From an uncultured bacterium (GTDB lineage Bacteria > Bacteroidota > Bacteroidia > Bacteroidales > Muribaculaceae): DNA of 44,925 nucleotides. A model generated the notes under the pieces. The model saw only the letters and a program-made list of their open reading frames with translations, had not been told where the DNA came from and searched no databases. The position numbers and the translations under genes were made by a program. Positions 34,710-42,180 of this stretch are shown in pieces; within the stretch, counting starts at the first letter, position 1; the number at the start of each line of letters is the position of its first letter. The stretch spans positions 1-44,925 of the forward strand of contig CAJMNI010000017.1 of the NCBI GenBank assembly GCA_905214735.1. The letters run 5' to 3'.

Positions 34710-34740
34710 AGCAAGGAAAGCCTCAGATAAAAAGATGTTG

Positions 34741-34798
34741 CAAAACGTTATCTCTTACAAAACGTTATATAAGAACGGGCCGACTATCCGGCCCCGTT
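34741..34798 (+). promoter_or_regulatory. Leader element: twin CAAAACGTTAT repeats and a hairpin before the PAP2-like gene
   Basis: CAAAACGTTAT occurs at 34741-34751 and 34758-34768 (17-base period; each contains the palindrome AACGTT). A hairpin follows: AACGGGCCG (34774-34782) with CGGCCCCGTT (34789-34798, one bulged C), ending 4 bases before ATG 34803. It could terminate the RluA-type message or control translation of the next gene. Confidence 0.45.
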
Positions 34799-34802
34799 GA
34801 TC

Positions 34803-35729
34803 ATGAAAATAGACAAATCGTCATATTATCCCGAGTCGCCCCTCGACGACGACGAGGCTGACGCACGCCGGGGAGAACAGACGCAAAGCGTCTCCCCTTA
34901 CGCGCCGAATTACCGTGCGCCCGAACCGACGCCCGAACCGGCTGCAGCGCACGAGCCTGAGCACGAACCTGCGCCTGCTGTCGCGGCTGCTCCGGCCGAA
35001 ACTCCCGCTGCTGCCCCGAGGCAAACTTCGGGCGTCGCCGATCCGATAACCCACAACGAGAAAGAGACCTATTTCAGCGACCCCGACCTTCAGGAACCCC
35101 ACGAGGAGGCCGGACGCTTCGCCACCAGCCTCAGCCACCTCCTTTCCTGGCTACTCGTGCCGCTGATGATGCCGGTCTACGGCATCATCTTCGCCTTCGG
35201 CCTCTCGATCCTCAGTTTCGCATCGCTGCAGTCGAGAGTGGTGTTCACCCTTGTCGTGGCGGCGATCAACATGCTCCTTCCCGCCCTGGTGGTGCTAATG
35301 CTCAAGCGCTTCGGCCTTGTCGACGACATCGGGCTCAACGGCCGCAAGGAGAGGCTCATTCCCTATATCATCACCATCCTCTGCATGGCCGGCACGGGCT
35401 GGCTTCTCTACGCCAAGGGGGCGCCGGAATGGCTGCTGATGTTCTTCCTCGGCGGCGCCGTGGCCGGAGTGATCGAGGTGACGGTCAACTGCTGGTGGAA
35501 GATTTCGGCCCATTGCGCCGGAATCGCCGGACTCTGCGCCCTGCTCGTGCACATCATGCAGCAGGACTTTTACTCCCCGGCAACGTTCTGGTGGCTGCTC
35601 GTCACGATTCTGCTCAGCGGCCTGCTCGGCACAGCCCGGCTATGGCTCAACCGCCACACGGTGACGCAGGTGCTCGCCGGATATGCCGTCGGCTTCTGTT
35701 CGGTCTATTTCATGATGATGATCCGGTGA
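34803..35729 (+). CDS. PAP2-like membrane protein with long Pro/Ala/Glu-rich cytosolic tail
   Basis: Integral membrane protein whose helices resemble the PAP2 phosphatase superfamily. The first ~110 residues are hydrophilic and low in complexity (alternating Glu, Pro and Ala). Six or so helices follow, starting at LSHLLSWLLVPLMMPVYGIIF. Late motifs KISAHCAGIAGL and GTARLWLNRHTVTQVLAGYAVGF correspond to the SxxxH and SRxxxxxHxxxDVxxG boxes of PAP2, but the first Lys/Arg-rich box is not obvious. It may be a lipid phosphatase or a non-catalytic relative. ATG 34803 is preferred over TTG 34797. Confidence 0.72.
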   Translation: MKIDKSSYYPESPLDDDEADARRGEQTQSVSPYAPNYRAPEPTPEPAAAHEPEHEPAPAVAAAPAETPAAAPRQTSGVADPITHNEKETYFSDPDLQEPHEEAGRFATSLSHLLSWLLVPLMMPVYGIIFAFGLSILSFASLQSRVVFTLVVAAINMLLPALVVLMLKRFGLVDDIGLNGRKERLIPYIITILCMAGTGWLLYAKGAPEWLLMFFLGGAVAGVIEVTVNCWWKISAHCAGIAGLCALLVHIMQQDFYSPATFWWLLVTILLSGLLGTARLWLNRHTVTQVLAGYAVGFCSVYFMMMIR

Positions 35730-35789
35730 CGCCGTCGGCTCCGCTGATTCGCGCCGCCGCGCAACAACTATCAACTTTTTCAGGCAATT

Positions 35790-37394
35790 ATGAAATATAA
35801 TTACAATAGAAGATCCACCCGCGAGGTGATGGTCGGCCCGCTCGGCATCGGCGGCGCCAACCCGGTGCGCCTCCAGTCGATGACCAACACGTCGACGCGC
35901 GACACCGAGGCCTCAGCCCTCCAGGCCGTGCGCATTGCCGAGGCCGGCGGCGAACTCGTGAGGCTCACCACGCAGGGCGTGGCCGAGGCTTCCAACATGA
36001 AAGCCATCAAGGAGCGCATGCGCGAGCTCGGCTGCACCGTCCCTGTTTCGGCCGACGTGCATTTCAACCCGCAGGCCGCTTTCGTCGCCGCCGAGACGAG
36101 CGACAAGGTGCGCATCAATCCGGGCAATTTCGTCGACGCCGCCCGCACCTTCCGCCATCTTGATTTCACCGACGAGGAGTATGCCGAGGAGATCGGACGC
36201 ATCCGCGCCAAACTGATTCCTTTCCTCGACATTTGCCGCAAGAACCATACCGCGGTGCGCCTCGGAGTGAACCATGGTTCGCTTTCCGACCGCATAATGA
36301 GCCGCTACGGCAACACCGCTCCCGGCATGGTGGAGTCGGTGATGGAGTTTCTGCGCATCTGCCGCGAGGTGGATTTCAACGATATTGTGATTTCGGTCAA
36401 GGCCTCCAACACTGTTGTGATGGTGGAGACGGTCCGCCTTTTGGTGGCTGAAATGGAGAAGGAGGGTATGGATTTCCCGCTCCATTTGGGCGTGACAGAG
36501 GCGGGAGCCGGCGACGACGGACGCATCAAGAGCGCCGTGGGGATCGGGGCGCTGATGTTCGACGGCCTTGGCGACACGATCCGCGTGTCGCTGAGCGAGG
36601 CTCCGGAGGCTGAGATTCCGGTTGCCGCCCTGCTGCGCGACCATGTGGCCCGCGCCGCCGGAGCGCCTCATGTGGAGGAGCCTGAGAAGGTGCTCCCGGG
36701 AGATGCACGCGATTACGCCCGCGCCTCGCTCGCCGCTCATCCGATGGGCGCCAAAGCCCCCTTCGCATGGACTCTTGAAGGGAACGACGCACTCGCTGCG
36801 GCCGACAAGGGTGTGTTTGAGGTGATTGCCGCTCCCGCAGGCCATGGCAACGCTCCGGGATGGATCGCGGCGGAGATCGACCGCCGCGTGGCCTCCGGTT
36901 CACGCGCCGCCATGGTGATGGAGATCAGCTACGACTGCAGCGACATCGACGAACTGCGGGTAAGGGCCGGCGCCGACTTCGGCGCGCTGTTGCTCTCGGG
37001 CTACGGCGCGGCGATCCACATTGTCGACCCGCATTTCCCGGCCGACGTGCTCTCGCAAATGGAGCTTGACATACTCCAGGCCGCGCGCATGCGCTTCACC
37101 AAGACGGAGTTCATCTCCTGCCCAAGCTGCGGACGCACCCTCTTCGACCTCCCCGCCGCACTGTCCGAAGTGAAGGCCGCCGTGTCGAAACTCGGCATGC
37201 CCGACCTCAAGATCGCCGTGATGGGGTGTATCGTCAACGGCCCCGGCGAGATGGCCGACGCCGACTACGGTTATGTAGGCGCCGGTCCCGGCCGGGTAAG
37301 CATCTACCGCAACAAAGAATTAGTGATCAAGAACATCCCGACCGCCGAAGCCCTCCCGGCCCTTCTGGCCCTGATCCAATCTGACCGCCAATAA
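35790..37394 (+). CDS. ispG: 4-hydroxy-3-methylbut-2-enyl diphosphate synthase IspG (long form)
   Basis: Iron-sulfur enzyme of the methylerythritol-phosphate pathway that converts MEcPP to HMBPP for isoprenoid synthesis. The TIM-barrel part begins MVGPLGIGGANPVRLQSMTNTSTRDTEA. The C-terminal reductase part carries three cluster cysteines: CPSCGRTLFDL and MGCIVNGPGEM, the latter followed by the conserved Glu. An extra domain of ~120 residues lies between them (about residues 270-400), the arrangement known from Bacteroidetes and plants. At 534 aa it is shorter than some Bacteroidetes forms but complete at both ends. Confidence 0.96.
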   Translation: MKYNYNRRSTREVMVGPLGIGGANPVRLQSMTNTSTRDTEASALQAVRIAEAGGELVRLTTQGVAEASNMKAIKERMRELGCTVPVSADVHFNPQAAFVAAETSDKVRINPGNFVDAARTFRHLDFTDEEYAEEIGRIRAKLIPFLDICRKNHTAVRLGVNHGSLSDRIMSRYGNTAPGMVESVMEFLRICREVDFNDIVISVKASNTVVMVETVRLLVAEMEKEGMDFPLHLGVTEAGAGDDGRIKSAVGIGALMFDGLGDTIRVSLSEAPEAEIPVAALLRDHVARAAGAPHVEEPEKVLPGDARDYARASLAAHPMGAKAPFAWTLEGNDALAAADKGVFEVIAAPAGHGNAPGWIAAEIDRRVASGSRAAMVMEISYDCSDIDELRVRAGADFGALLLSGYGAAIHIVDPHFPADVLSQMELDILQAARMRFTKTEFISCPSCGRTLFDLPAALSEVKAAVSKLGMPDLKIAVMGCIVNGPGEMADADYGYVGAGPGRVSIYRNKELVIKNIPTAEALPALLALIQSDRQ

Positions 37395-37910
37395 CCCGCC
37401 CGGCTCCCCTCCCCGGCTGTAATCTCGCGCGGGCTACAGGGCTGGCCTTGTAAAGGTCTCGCGCAAAGGCGCAAAGAAGAGGTTATAGGTCATAGTTATT
37501 AGTGATGAAGTTGTGGCTTGCGAGCGGCTTCCCTGCGTAAGGCCGGCTCTGCGGCTTTGCGCTCTCTGCGAGAGAACAATAATTGGGTGTCACTAATCAC
37601 TAATCACTACTCACTGTTCACTACTCACTCACTGACTGCCAGCCATAACGGGGCTGCATTTCGGTAACCGGGGGTTAGCGAGGATGGGCTGCGCCCATCC
37701 GAGTCAACCCCCGGACGAGCCTGACAATCAGCATAAACCCCTACGGGGTTTCCCTCCCGTCAGCTCGAGAACAAAAGTTTGGTAACGAAAGAGCCTCAAG
37801 TTTGGTAACGGAGCCGGTTAATATTTAGTGTTTCAATAATTTTGTATTATAACGCTCCCGCCCATCAGTGGTATACTTTTCGATGATAACACCGGTATAC
37901 TTTTCAGTTA
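37395..37910. repeat. 516-bp gene-free stretch made of repeats and hairpins
   Basis: It holds, in order: an imperfect inverted repeat of CTCGCGCAAAGGCGCAAAG type (~37457-37477 with ~37556-37575); five heptamers of CACTAAT/CACTACT type (37591-37625); a nested hairpin (37668-37714, 9-bp outer stem CCGGGGGTT/AACCCCCGG and 8-bp inner stem GGATGGGC/GCCCATCC); a small hairpin AAACCCC-TAC-GGGGTTT (37735-37751); twin AAGTTTGGTAACG repeats (~37776, ~37799); and twin GGTATACTTTTC repeats (~37870, ~37893). No open frame of note. It looks like accumulated dispersed elements between ispG and the accessory island. Confidence 0.75.
37668..37714. repeat. Nested two-stem hairpin element
   Basis: The outer 9-bp perfect stem and the inner 8-bp perfect stem are separated by 5-base internal loops on both sides, with a 3-base apex. 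The stability and symmetry suit a dispersed palindromic repeat or a structured RNA end. No T-run follows. Confidence 0.8.
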
Positions 37911-38915
37911 TTATTTCTTGCCGCCGAGGCGTTTGCGCTCGGCTTCGAAGGCTTCGAGAAAATGGATTTCAACGGGTGAAAGCTGATATTGGGTACGTTC
38001 GTGGAATTTGTCGTATTCGGCATCGGCTTTCAGTTTGGCAACTTCAGCCGATACACTTCCGGCATGGTTGAGCAATTCCTTCCCGGATAGCCTTATGAAG
38101 TCGTCGAGTTTCTGAATCCAATCCTTCATATACATAGGCACGTGACTCTTGGCCTGAAGCTCGGCAAAATCGAGATATAGATTGACAATGCGGTTCAGCA
38201 TATCAATCTCCTCTTCCGATAGATAATTCTTCGCAATCTCAGCCTCATGTTTAGTAGGCATCGCACCACGCCACGATGTCAACCCCATGAAATCCTTTTC
38301 GGCATTGGCTCGGTCAAAGATCACTTCCGCAGCGGTATGTCCGTGAGCCGCGAAGTGCATCTTGTTCTGCACAGTCTTGAAGAACTGTTGTGTTATCTCC
38401 GTGCGAGGGTCGTAATCGATACTGAGAGCATAAATTTCGAGAACTTTGCGATAGAAAACCTTCTCCGAACTGCGGATGTCGCGGATGCGTGCCAACAATT
38501 CATCGAAATAATTCCCCTGTCCGGCATTCTTCAGCAAATCATCATTTAGAGCGAACCCCTTGATCATATACTCTTTCAGCACTTGGGTAGCCCATTGCCG
38601 GAACTGCACGCCGCGATGCGAGTTGACACGATATCCCACGCTGATAATCATGTCAAGATTATAAATGGGAATCTTACGCTCAACCTGTCGTCTCCCCTCA
38701 TTTTGAACTTGTGCAAAAAATGCACAAGTTGAATCTGCTTTTAATTCACCATCATCGTAAATCCGCTTAATATGCCTCTGAATGGTAGAACGATCGCGCT
38801 GAAACAGTTCTGCCATCTGGTCAGCCGTGAGCCACACAGTTTCATTGGCGAGCCGAACCTCAATCTTCGTCTCGCCGCCCTGCGTCTGAAAAAGTATAAT
38901 CTGTCCGTTATCCAT
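37911..38915 (-). CDS. RhuM-family protein (Virulence_RhuM)
   Basis: Member of a family named after a Salmonella pathogenicity-island gene and often found near restriction-modification genes and in mobile islands; its molecular role is not established. The N-terminus binds DNA by prediction: VWLTADQMAELFQRDRSTIQRHIKRIYDDGEL (helix-turn-helix, residues ~28-58). The family core YNLDMIISVGYRVNSHRGVQFRQWATQVLKEY follows, and the C-terminal part is helical. I start at ATG 38915 (MDNGQIILFQTQ). A longer in-frame extension to 39329 only translates the adjacent inverted repeat. The 334 aa length is normal. Composition is AT-richer than neighbouring housekeeping genes. Confidence 0.92.
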   Translation of the reverse strand: MDNGQIILFQTQGGETKIEVRLANETVWLTADQMAELFQRDRSTIQRHIKRIYDDGELKADSTCAFFAQVQNEGRRQVERKIPIYNLDMIISVGYRVNSHRGVQFRQWATQVLKEYMIKGFALNDDLLKNAGQGNYFDELLARIRDIRSSEKVFYRKVLEIYALSIDYDPRTEITQQFFKTVQNKMHFAAHGHTAAEVIFDRANAEKDFMGLTSWRGAMPTKHEAEIAKNYLSEEEIDMLNRIVNLYLDFAELQAKSHVPMYMKDWIQKLDDFIRLSGKELLNHAGSVSAEVAKLKADAEYDKFHERTQYQLSPVEIHFLEAFEAERKRLGGKK

Positions 38916-39096
38916 ATAAAATGCCGGCTTGAAAAAATGCAATAAAAAAAGGCTTTGGGATTTCCGTATGTCACGAAAATTTAGTAAATTAGAAGTTATC
39001 AAGCCGATAATTACCAATACGCCAAAGCCATAAGCAAAATTACAAAAATTCCTTCGGAACTCTGCGATTTTTTCACAGAAAAAAGAAGCTGCTGCC

Positions 39097-39319
39097 AGCC
39101 ATGTCTGACAAAAAATCGCGGGGCTGGGGCGGCGTATGGGCGAGCAGATTTCGACGTTCTCGGAGAGAGCAGCCTCGCGGCTAAAACTTGCCATCGCAGA
39201 ATCACGGCATCTTCGGCCTTTCTCCTCAGTCACAGCCGCGAGGCTGATCCTTCGTCGGAAGTCCAAATCTGCCGCAATTCTGCGACCCCAGCCTCCGCGA
39301 TTTTTTGTCAGGCATGGCT
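39097..39319. repeat. Large near-symmetrical inverted repeat (86-bp arms)
   Basis: The left arm 39097-39151 pairs with 39265-39319 with few mismatches; shared ends are AGCCATG(T/C)CTGACAAAAAA and TCGCGG. A second perfect block AGCCTCGCGGCT (39171-39182) pairs with AGCCGCGAGGCT (39234-39245). Both blocks are exactly equidistant from the centre, so the whole 223 bases form one imperfect palindrome with a 51-base central loop. It could be a MITE-like or REP-like mobile palindrome, or a long structured RNA. It has no coding function that I can see. Confidence 0.9.
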
Positions 39320-39345
39320 TTTCGCTCAAGCGGCCTGAAATCTAA

Positions 39346-39513
39346 ATCCGAAACTTGAGAACTGTTACTTATCAAAAATCATTATCCAAACCCATCATTG
39401 ACGAAATAGACAAAGTCTTAGCTCGCCATTATGGGTTTACTGAAGAAGAGCTTGATTTCATCATTAATTACGATATTAAATATCGTATGGGTGACGAGTT
39501 AAACAACGAGTAG
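39346..39513 (+). pseudogene. 3' remnant of a DNA adenine methyltransferase / type IIG restriction-modification gene
   Basis: The frame ends at TAG 39511. The last residues read KPIIDEIDKVLARHYGFTEE followed by ELDFIINYDIKYRMG, a C-terminal signature I recognise from Eco57I-type N-6 DNA methylases of Bacteroidales, where it closes proteins of about 1000 residues. Only ~50 codons remain. An in-frame stop at 39343 and the inverted repeat ending at 39319 lie directly upstream, so the body of the gene is gone. The family call comes from the tail alone. Confidence 0.75.
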
Positions 39514-39515
39514 AT

Positions 39516-40045
39516 ATGAATAGTATCGGGAATATTGAACTTATCTCCTCCGTTTCCCCAACATCCTCTCTCTATACGTGAACCGCACCGGAATAATGCG
39601 CGTCTGCCACGAATCCGACGGCAAGGAGCATTCGATCCTCTTCGGCACGGAGGGCGACATCTACACTTCGCTCCATTCATGGGTGGCCGGCGAACGGTCG
39701 CCTTTCTCCCTGATAGCCGTGGGAGAAGCGGAGGTATATTCCATTTCCTACGCCACTATGCGCCGCGTGCTCGCCGATTTCCCGGAAGCGGTCAACTGGT
39801 TTCTGCAGCTGAGCCTACAGCAACTCTATGGCCTCGAACGCCGCTATCTGAGTTTCTGCAGCAACAACACCGAGGAGCGGCTGCGCACTTTCATGTATAA
39901 CGTCGACCCGAAGTTCAAGCGGATGCCGGGACGCAAGATGGTGCAGCACGTTCCGCTGAAATATATCGCCTCCTACCTGAGAGTGGCGCAGGCTACGCTG
40001 AGCAGGCTTCGGGCAAAAATCGTGCGCGGAGATCGCCAGAAGTAA
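39516..40045 (+). pseudogene. Crp/Fnr-family regulator, N-terminally damaged
   Basis: The main frame (from GTG 39578, 155 aa) enters directly at NRTGIMRVCHESDGKEHSIL, the middle of the cyclic-nucleotide-binding-like domain, and continues to a helix-turn-helix (IASYLRVAQATLSRLRAKI). Complete relatives have ~40 more N-terminal residues. An ATG at 39516, three bases after the methyltransferase remnant, starts a plausible N-terminus (MNSIGNIELISSV) in another frame that stops at 39579-39581. A deletion plus frameshift is the simplest reading. A short functional form from GTG 39578 cannot be excluded. Confidence 0.7.
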
Positions 40046-40123
40046 GGCCTGTCTCCGCGCAGCGTATCTTCAGACATTTATAGCGCAAACGCTTTTGCGT
40101 CAGTCATATCCCGGCGGGAGGGG

Positions 40124-41599
40124 TCAGAGCGACCACTCTACGCCGTTTTTCGTGTCTTTTACCGTGAAGCCGAGTTTGGCGAGGTTGTCGCGGATCAGGT
40201 CGGATGTGGCCCAGTCTTTGTTTTTCTTCGCGTTGCTCCTGATCTCCATGAGGAGGTCAACGGCTCCCTGATAAGGTTTGAGGTCGGCCGAGGCGGCTCC
40301 TTCGGCGCCTAATTTCATGCCGAGGATGTCGATCAGCACCGTGCGGAATGTCTCTTTGAGCCGGTCGATGTCGGCCTGCGAAAGGGTGACGTTGCCGTCG
40401 CTGGCGGCGTTGATGATCTTCGCGGCCTCGAAAAGATGGGCGATGGCCACAGGGGTGTTGAGGTCGTCGTCGAGGGCTTCGTAGCAGAGGGTGAGGAAAT
40501 CGGGCACTTCCACGCTCGATTTGTCGGATGCCTTCAGATTCTGCAGGCGCGAATAAGCCTCCTGCATCTTCTGCAGCGCTTTCTCGGCGGCCTGAAGGGC
40601 CTCGTTGGAGAAGTCGACAGTGCTGCGATAGTGGGCCTGGAGGATGAAGAAGCGGATCACCATCGGGGCGTAAGCCCGGTCGAGCAGCGGATGGTCGCCG
40701 TTGAAGAACTGGCCGAGGGTGATGAAGTTGTTGTAGCTCTTGCCCATCTTCTTTCCGGCGATGGTGATCATGTTGTTGTGCATCCAGTAGCGCACCGCCT
40801 CGTGGCCCTGGGCGGCCACGCTCTGGGCGATCTCGCATTCATGGTGGGGGAACATGAGGTCCATGCCGCCGCCGTGGATGTCGAACGTCTCGCCGAGATA
40901 TTTGCGCCCCATAGTGGAGCATTCGAGATGCCAGCCGGGGAAGCCTTCGCTCCAGGGCGAGGGCCAGTGCATGATATGCTCCGGGGCAGCCTTCTTCCAG
41001 AGGGCGAAGTCCATCGGATTGTGCTTCTCCTCCTGGCCGTCGAGGGCGCGGGTGGTGTTCTGCAGCTCTTCGATGTTGCGGCCCGAGAGCTTGCCGTAAT
41101 GATGGTCGCGGTTGTATTTCTCGACGTCGAAATAGACCGATCCGCAGCTTTCGTAGGCATAACCCGATTCAAGAATCTGCTTCACATATTCGATCTGCTC
41201 GATGATATGGCCCGAGGCGTGCGGCTCGATCGAGGGGGGAAGCACGTTGAGCGCCTCCATGTCGTGGTGGTAGTTGTTGAGATAATGCTGCACCACTTCC
41301 ATCGGTTCGAGACTTTCGAGACGCGCTTTCTTGGCGATCTTGTCTTCGCCCGAATCGGCGTCATGCTCGAGATGGCCCACGTCGGTGATGTTGCGCACAT
41401 AGCGCACCTTGTAGCCTAAATGAGTGAGATATCTGAAGAGGATATCGAAAGTGATTGCGGGGCGGGCGTGGCCCAGATGGGCGTCGCCATAGACGGTGGG
41501 CCCACAAACATACATCCCCACGTGGCCTTCCACAAGGGGACGGAACGGCTGCTTTATGCGCGCGAGCGTGTTATAAAGCATCAGGGAATGTTCTTTCAT
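40124..41599 (-). CDS. cysS: cysteinyl-tRNA synthetase
   Basis: Class I synthetase that charges tRNA-Cys. The HIGH-type motif occurs in VCGPTVYGDAHLGHARPAI (near residue 32). Zinc ligands fit the Cys of that segment, WHLECSTMG and FPHHECEIAQS. The KMSKS-type motif is GKKMGKSYNN. The C-terminal end DWATSDLIRDNLAKLGFTVKDTKNGVEW is the family signature. The 491 aa length is normal. Transcribed convergently with the damaged Crp/Fnr gene; the 78 bases between them hold only a weak hairpin (CGCAAA/TTTGCG, 40084-40099). Confidence 0.97.
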   Translation of the reverse strand: MKEHSLMLYNTLARIKQPFRPLVEGHVGMYVCGPTVYGDAHLGHARPAITFDILFRYLTHLGYKVRYVRNITDVGHLEHDADSGEDKIAKKARLESLEPMEVVQHYLNNYHHDMEALNVLPPSIEPHASGHIIEQIEYVKQILESGYAYESCGSVYFDVEKYNRDHHYGKLSGRNIEELQNTTRALDGQEEKHNPMDFALWKKAAPEHIMHWPSPWSEGFPGWHLECSTMGRKYLGETFDIHGGGMDLMFPHHECEIAQSVAAQGHEAVRYWMHNNMITIAGKKMGKSYNNFITLGQFFNGDHPLLDRAYAPMVIRFFILQAHYRSTVDFSNEALQAAEKALQKMQEAYSRLQNLKASDKSSVEVPDFLTLCYEALDDDLNTPVAIAHLFEAAKIINAASDGNVTLSQADIDRLKETFRTVLIDILGMKLGAEGAASADLKPYQGAVDLLMEIRSNAKKNKDWATSDLIRDNLAKLGFTVKDTKNGVEWSL

Positions 41600-41658
41600 C
41601 TTTTCTTGAATTTTTACCGGCTGTTATGCCATTTAAAAATAGGGCTTATAAATATATG

Positions 41659-41690
41659 GGGCTGCCCGGATGTTTATTCACGGGCAGCCC
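41659..41690 (-). terminator. Terminator of the DUF3467 gene
   Basis: A perfect 10-bp stem GGGCTGCCCG/CGGGCAGCCC with a 12-base loop, 25 bases after the DUF3467 stop on the minus strand. The bases that follow on that strand are AT-rich (CATATATTTATAAG). Confidence 0.72.
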
Positions 41691-41714
41691 GGAATCTTAT
41701 CGTTGAAGTTCAGA

Positions 41715-42008
41715 TCAGTTGTTGCCGATTTTGCCGGGACGCGGAGCGATCTCGCCAAACTGGGCCTCATATTTCTGGATGTTGTCGGTGAGGGCGAAGA
41801 GAAGCTTCTTGGCGTTCTCGGGGCTCATGATCACGCGGCTTACAACCGGGGCCTGGGGCATGCCGGGAGCGGCGAAGATGAAGTCGATGAGGAATTCGCT
41901 GCCGCTGTGGCCGATCATCGCGAGGTTGGTATATTTGCCGTCGGCGAGTTCGGGACGGAGCTGGATCTGAAGCTGATTCTGGTTCTGGGGATTTTCGTTA
42001 TTTGCCAT
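41715..42008 (-). CDS. DUF3467 family protein
   Basis: Small cytosolic protein of 97 aa, function unknown, present across Bacteroidetes and some other phyla. Recognisable parts are LQIQLRPELADGKYTNLAMIGHSGSEFLIDFIFAAPGMP and VVSRVIMSPENAKKLLFALTDNIQKYEAQFGEI. The Asn/Gln-rich start (MANNENPQNQNQ) is not conserved in the family. It is a single-gene unit with its own promoter and terminator. Confidence 0.93.
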   Translation of the reverse strand: MANNENPQNQNQLQIQLRPELADGKYTNLAMIGHSGSEFLIDFIFAAPGMPQAPVVSRVIMSPENAKKLLFALTDNIQKYEAQFGEIAPRPGKIGNN

Positions 42009-42094
42009 TTTTTCTTTTCTGGTTTTCTTTAAATGATTATTGTGTGTTTACCGATTTCCTTGCGTTTGTTGCCATTCGCCGGATGAATCGGATG

Positions 42095-42126
42095 CAAAAA
42101 TAGCAAAAAAAAACGCTATTCCCAAA
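42095..42126 (-). promoter_or_regulatory. Promoter of the DUF3467 gene
   Basis: Minus-strand TTTG (42126-42123), a 20-base spacer, TATTTTTG (42102-42095). The -33 box lies in the loop of the terminator of the upstream operon and the T-run of that terminator lies in the spacer. The leader is about 80 bases. Confidence 0.8.
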
Positions 42127-42135
42127 ACTATAGCG
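42105..42135 (-). terminator. Intrinsic terminator of the crp/HMA/tcdA/lolD operon
   Basis: On the minus strand a CGCTAT/ATAGCG stem (42135-42130 with 42119-42114) and a 10-base loop are followed by nine T (42113-42105). It lies 46 bases after the lolD stop. Confidence 0.75.
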
Positions 42136-42180
42136 CTTTTAGCCGTTGTTAAAGCCGGCGCGAGGGTTTCGGCTATCGGG

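Noticed and set aside
37591..37635. CRISPR array
   Set aside because: Seven-base direct tandem units without spacers and no cas gene nearby.
39097..39319. Retron msr-msd or similar templating RNA
   Set aside because: The long palindrome invites the idea, but no reverse transcriptase gene is in the window.
38916..39329. N-terminal extension of the RhuM gene (138 more codons)
   Set aside because: It translates the large inverted repeat and AT-rich upstream DNA; RhuM proteins begin near MDNGQIILFQTQ.
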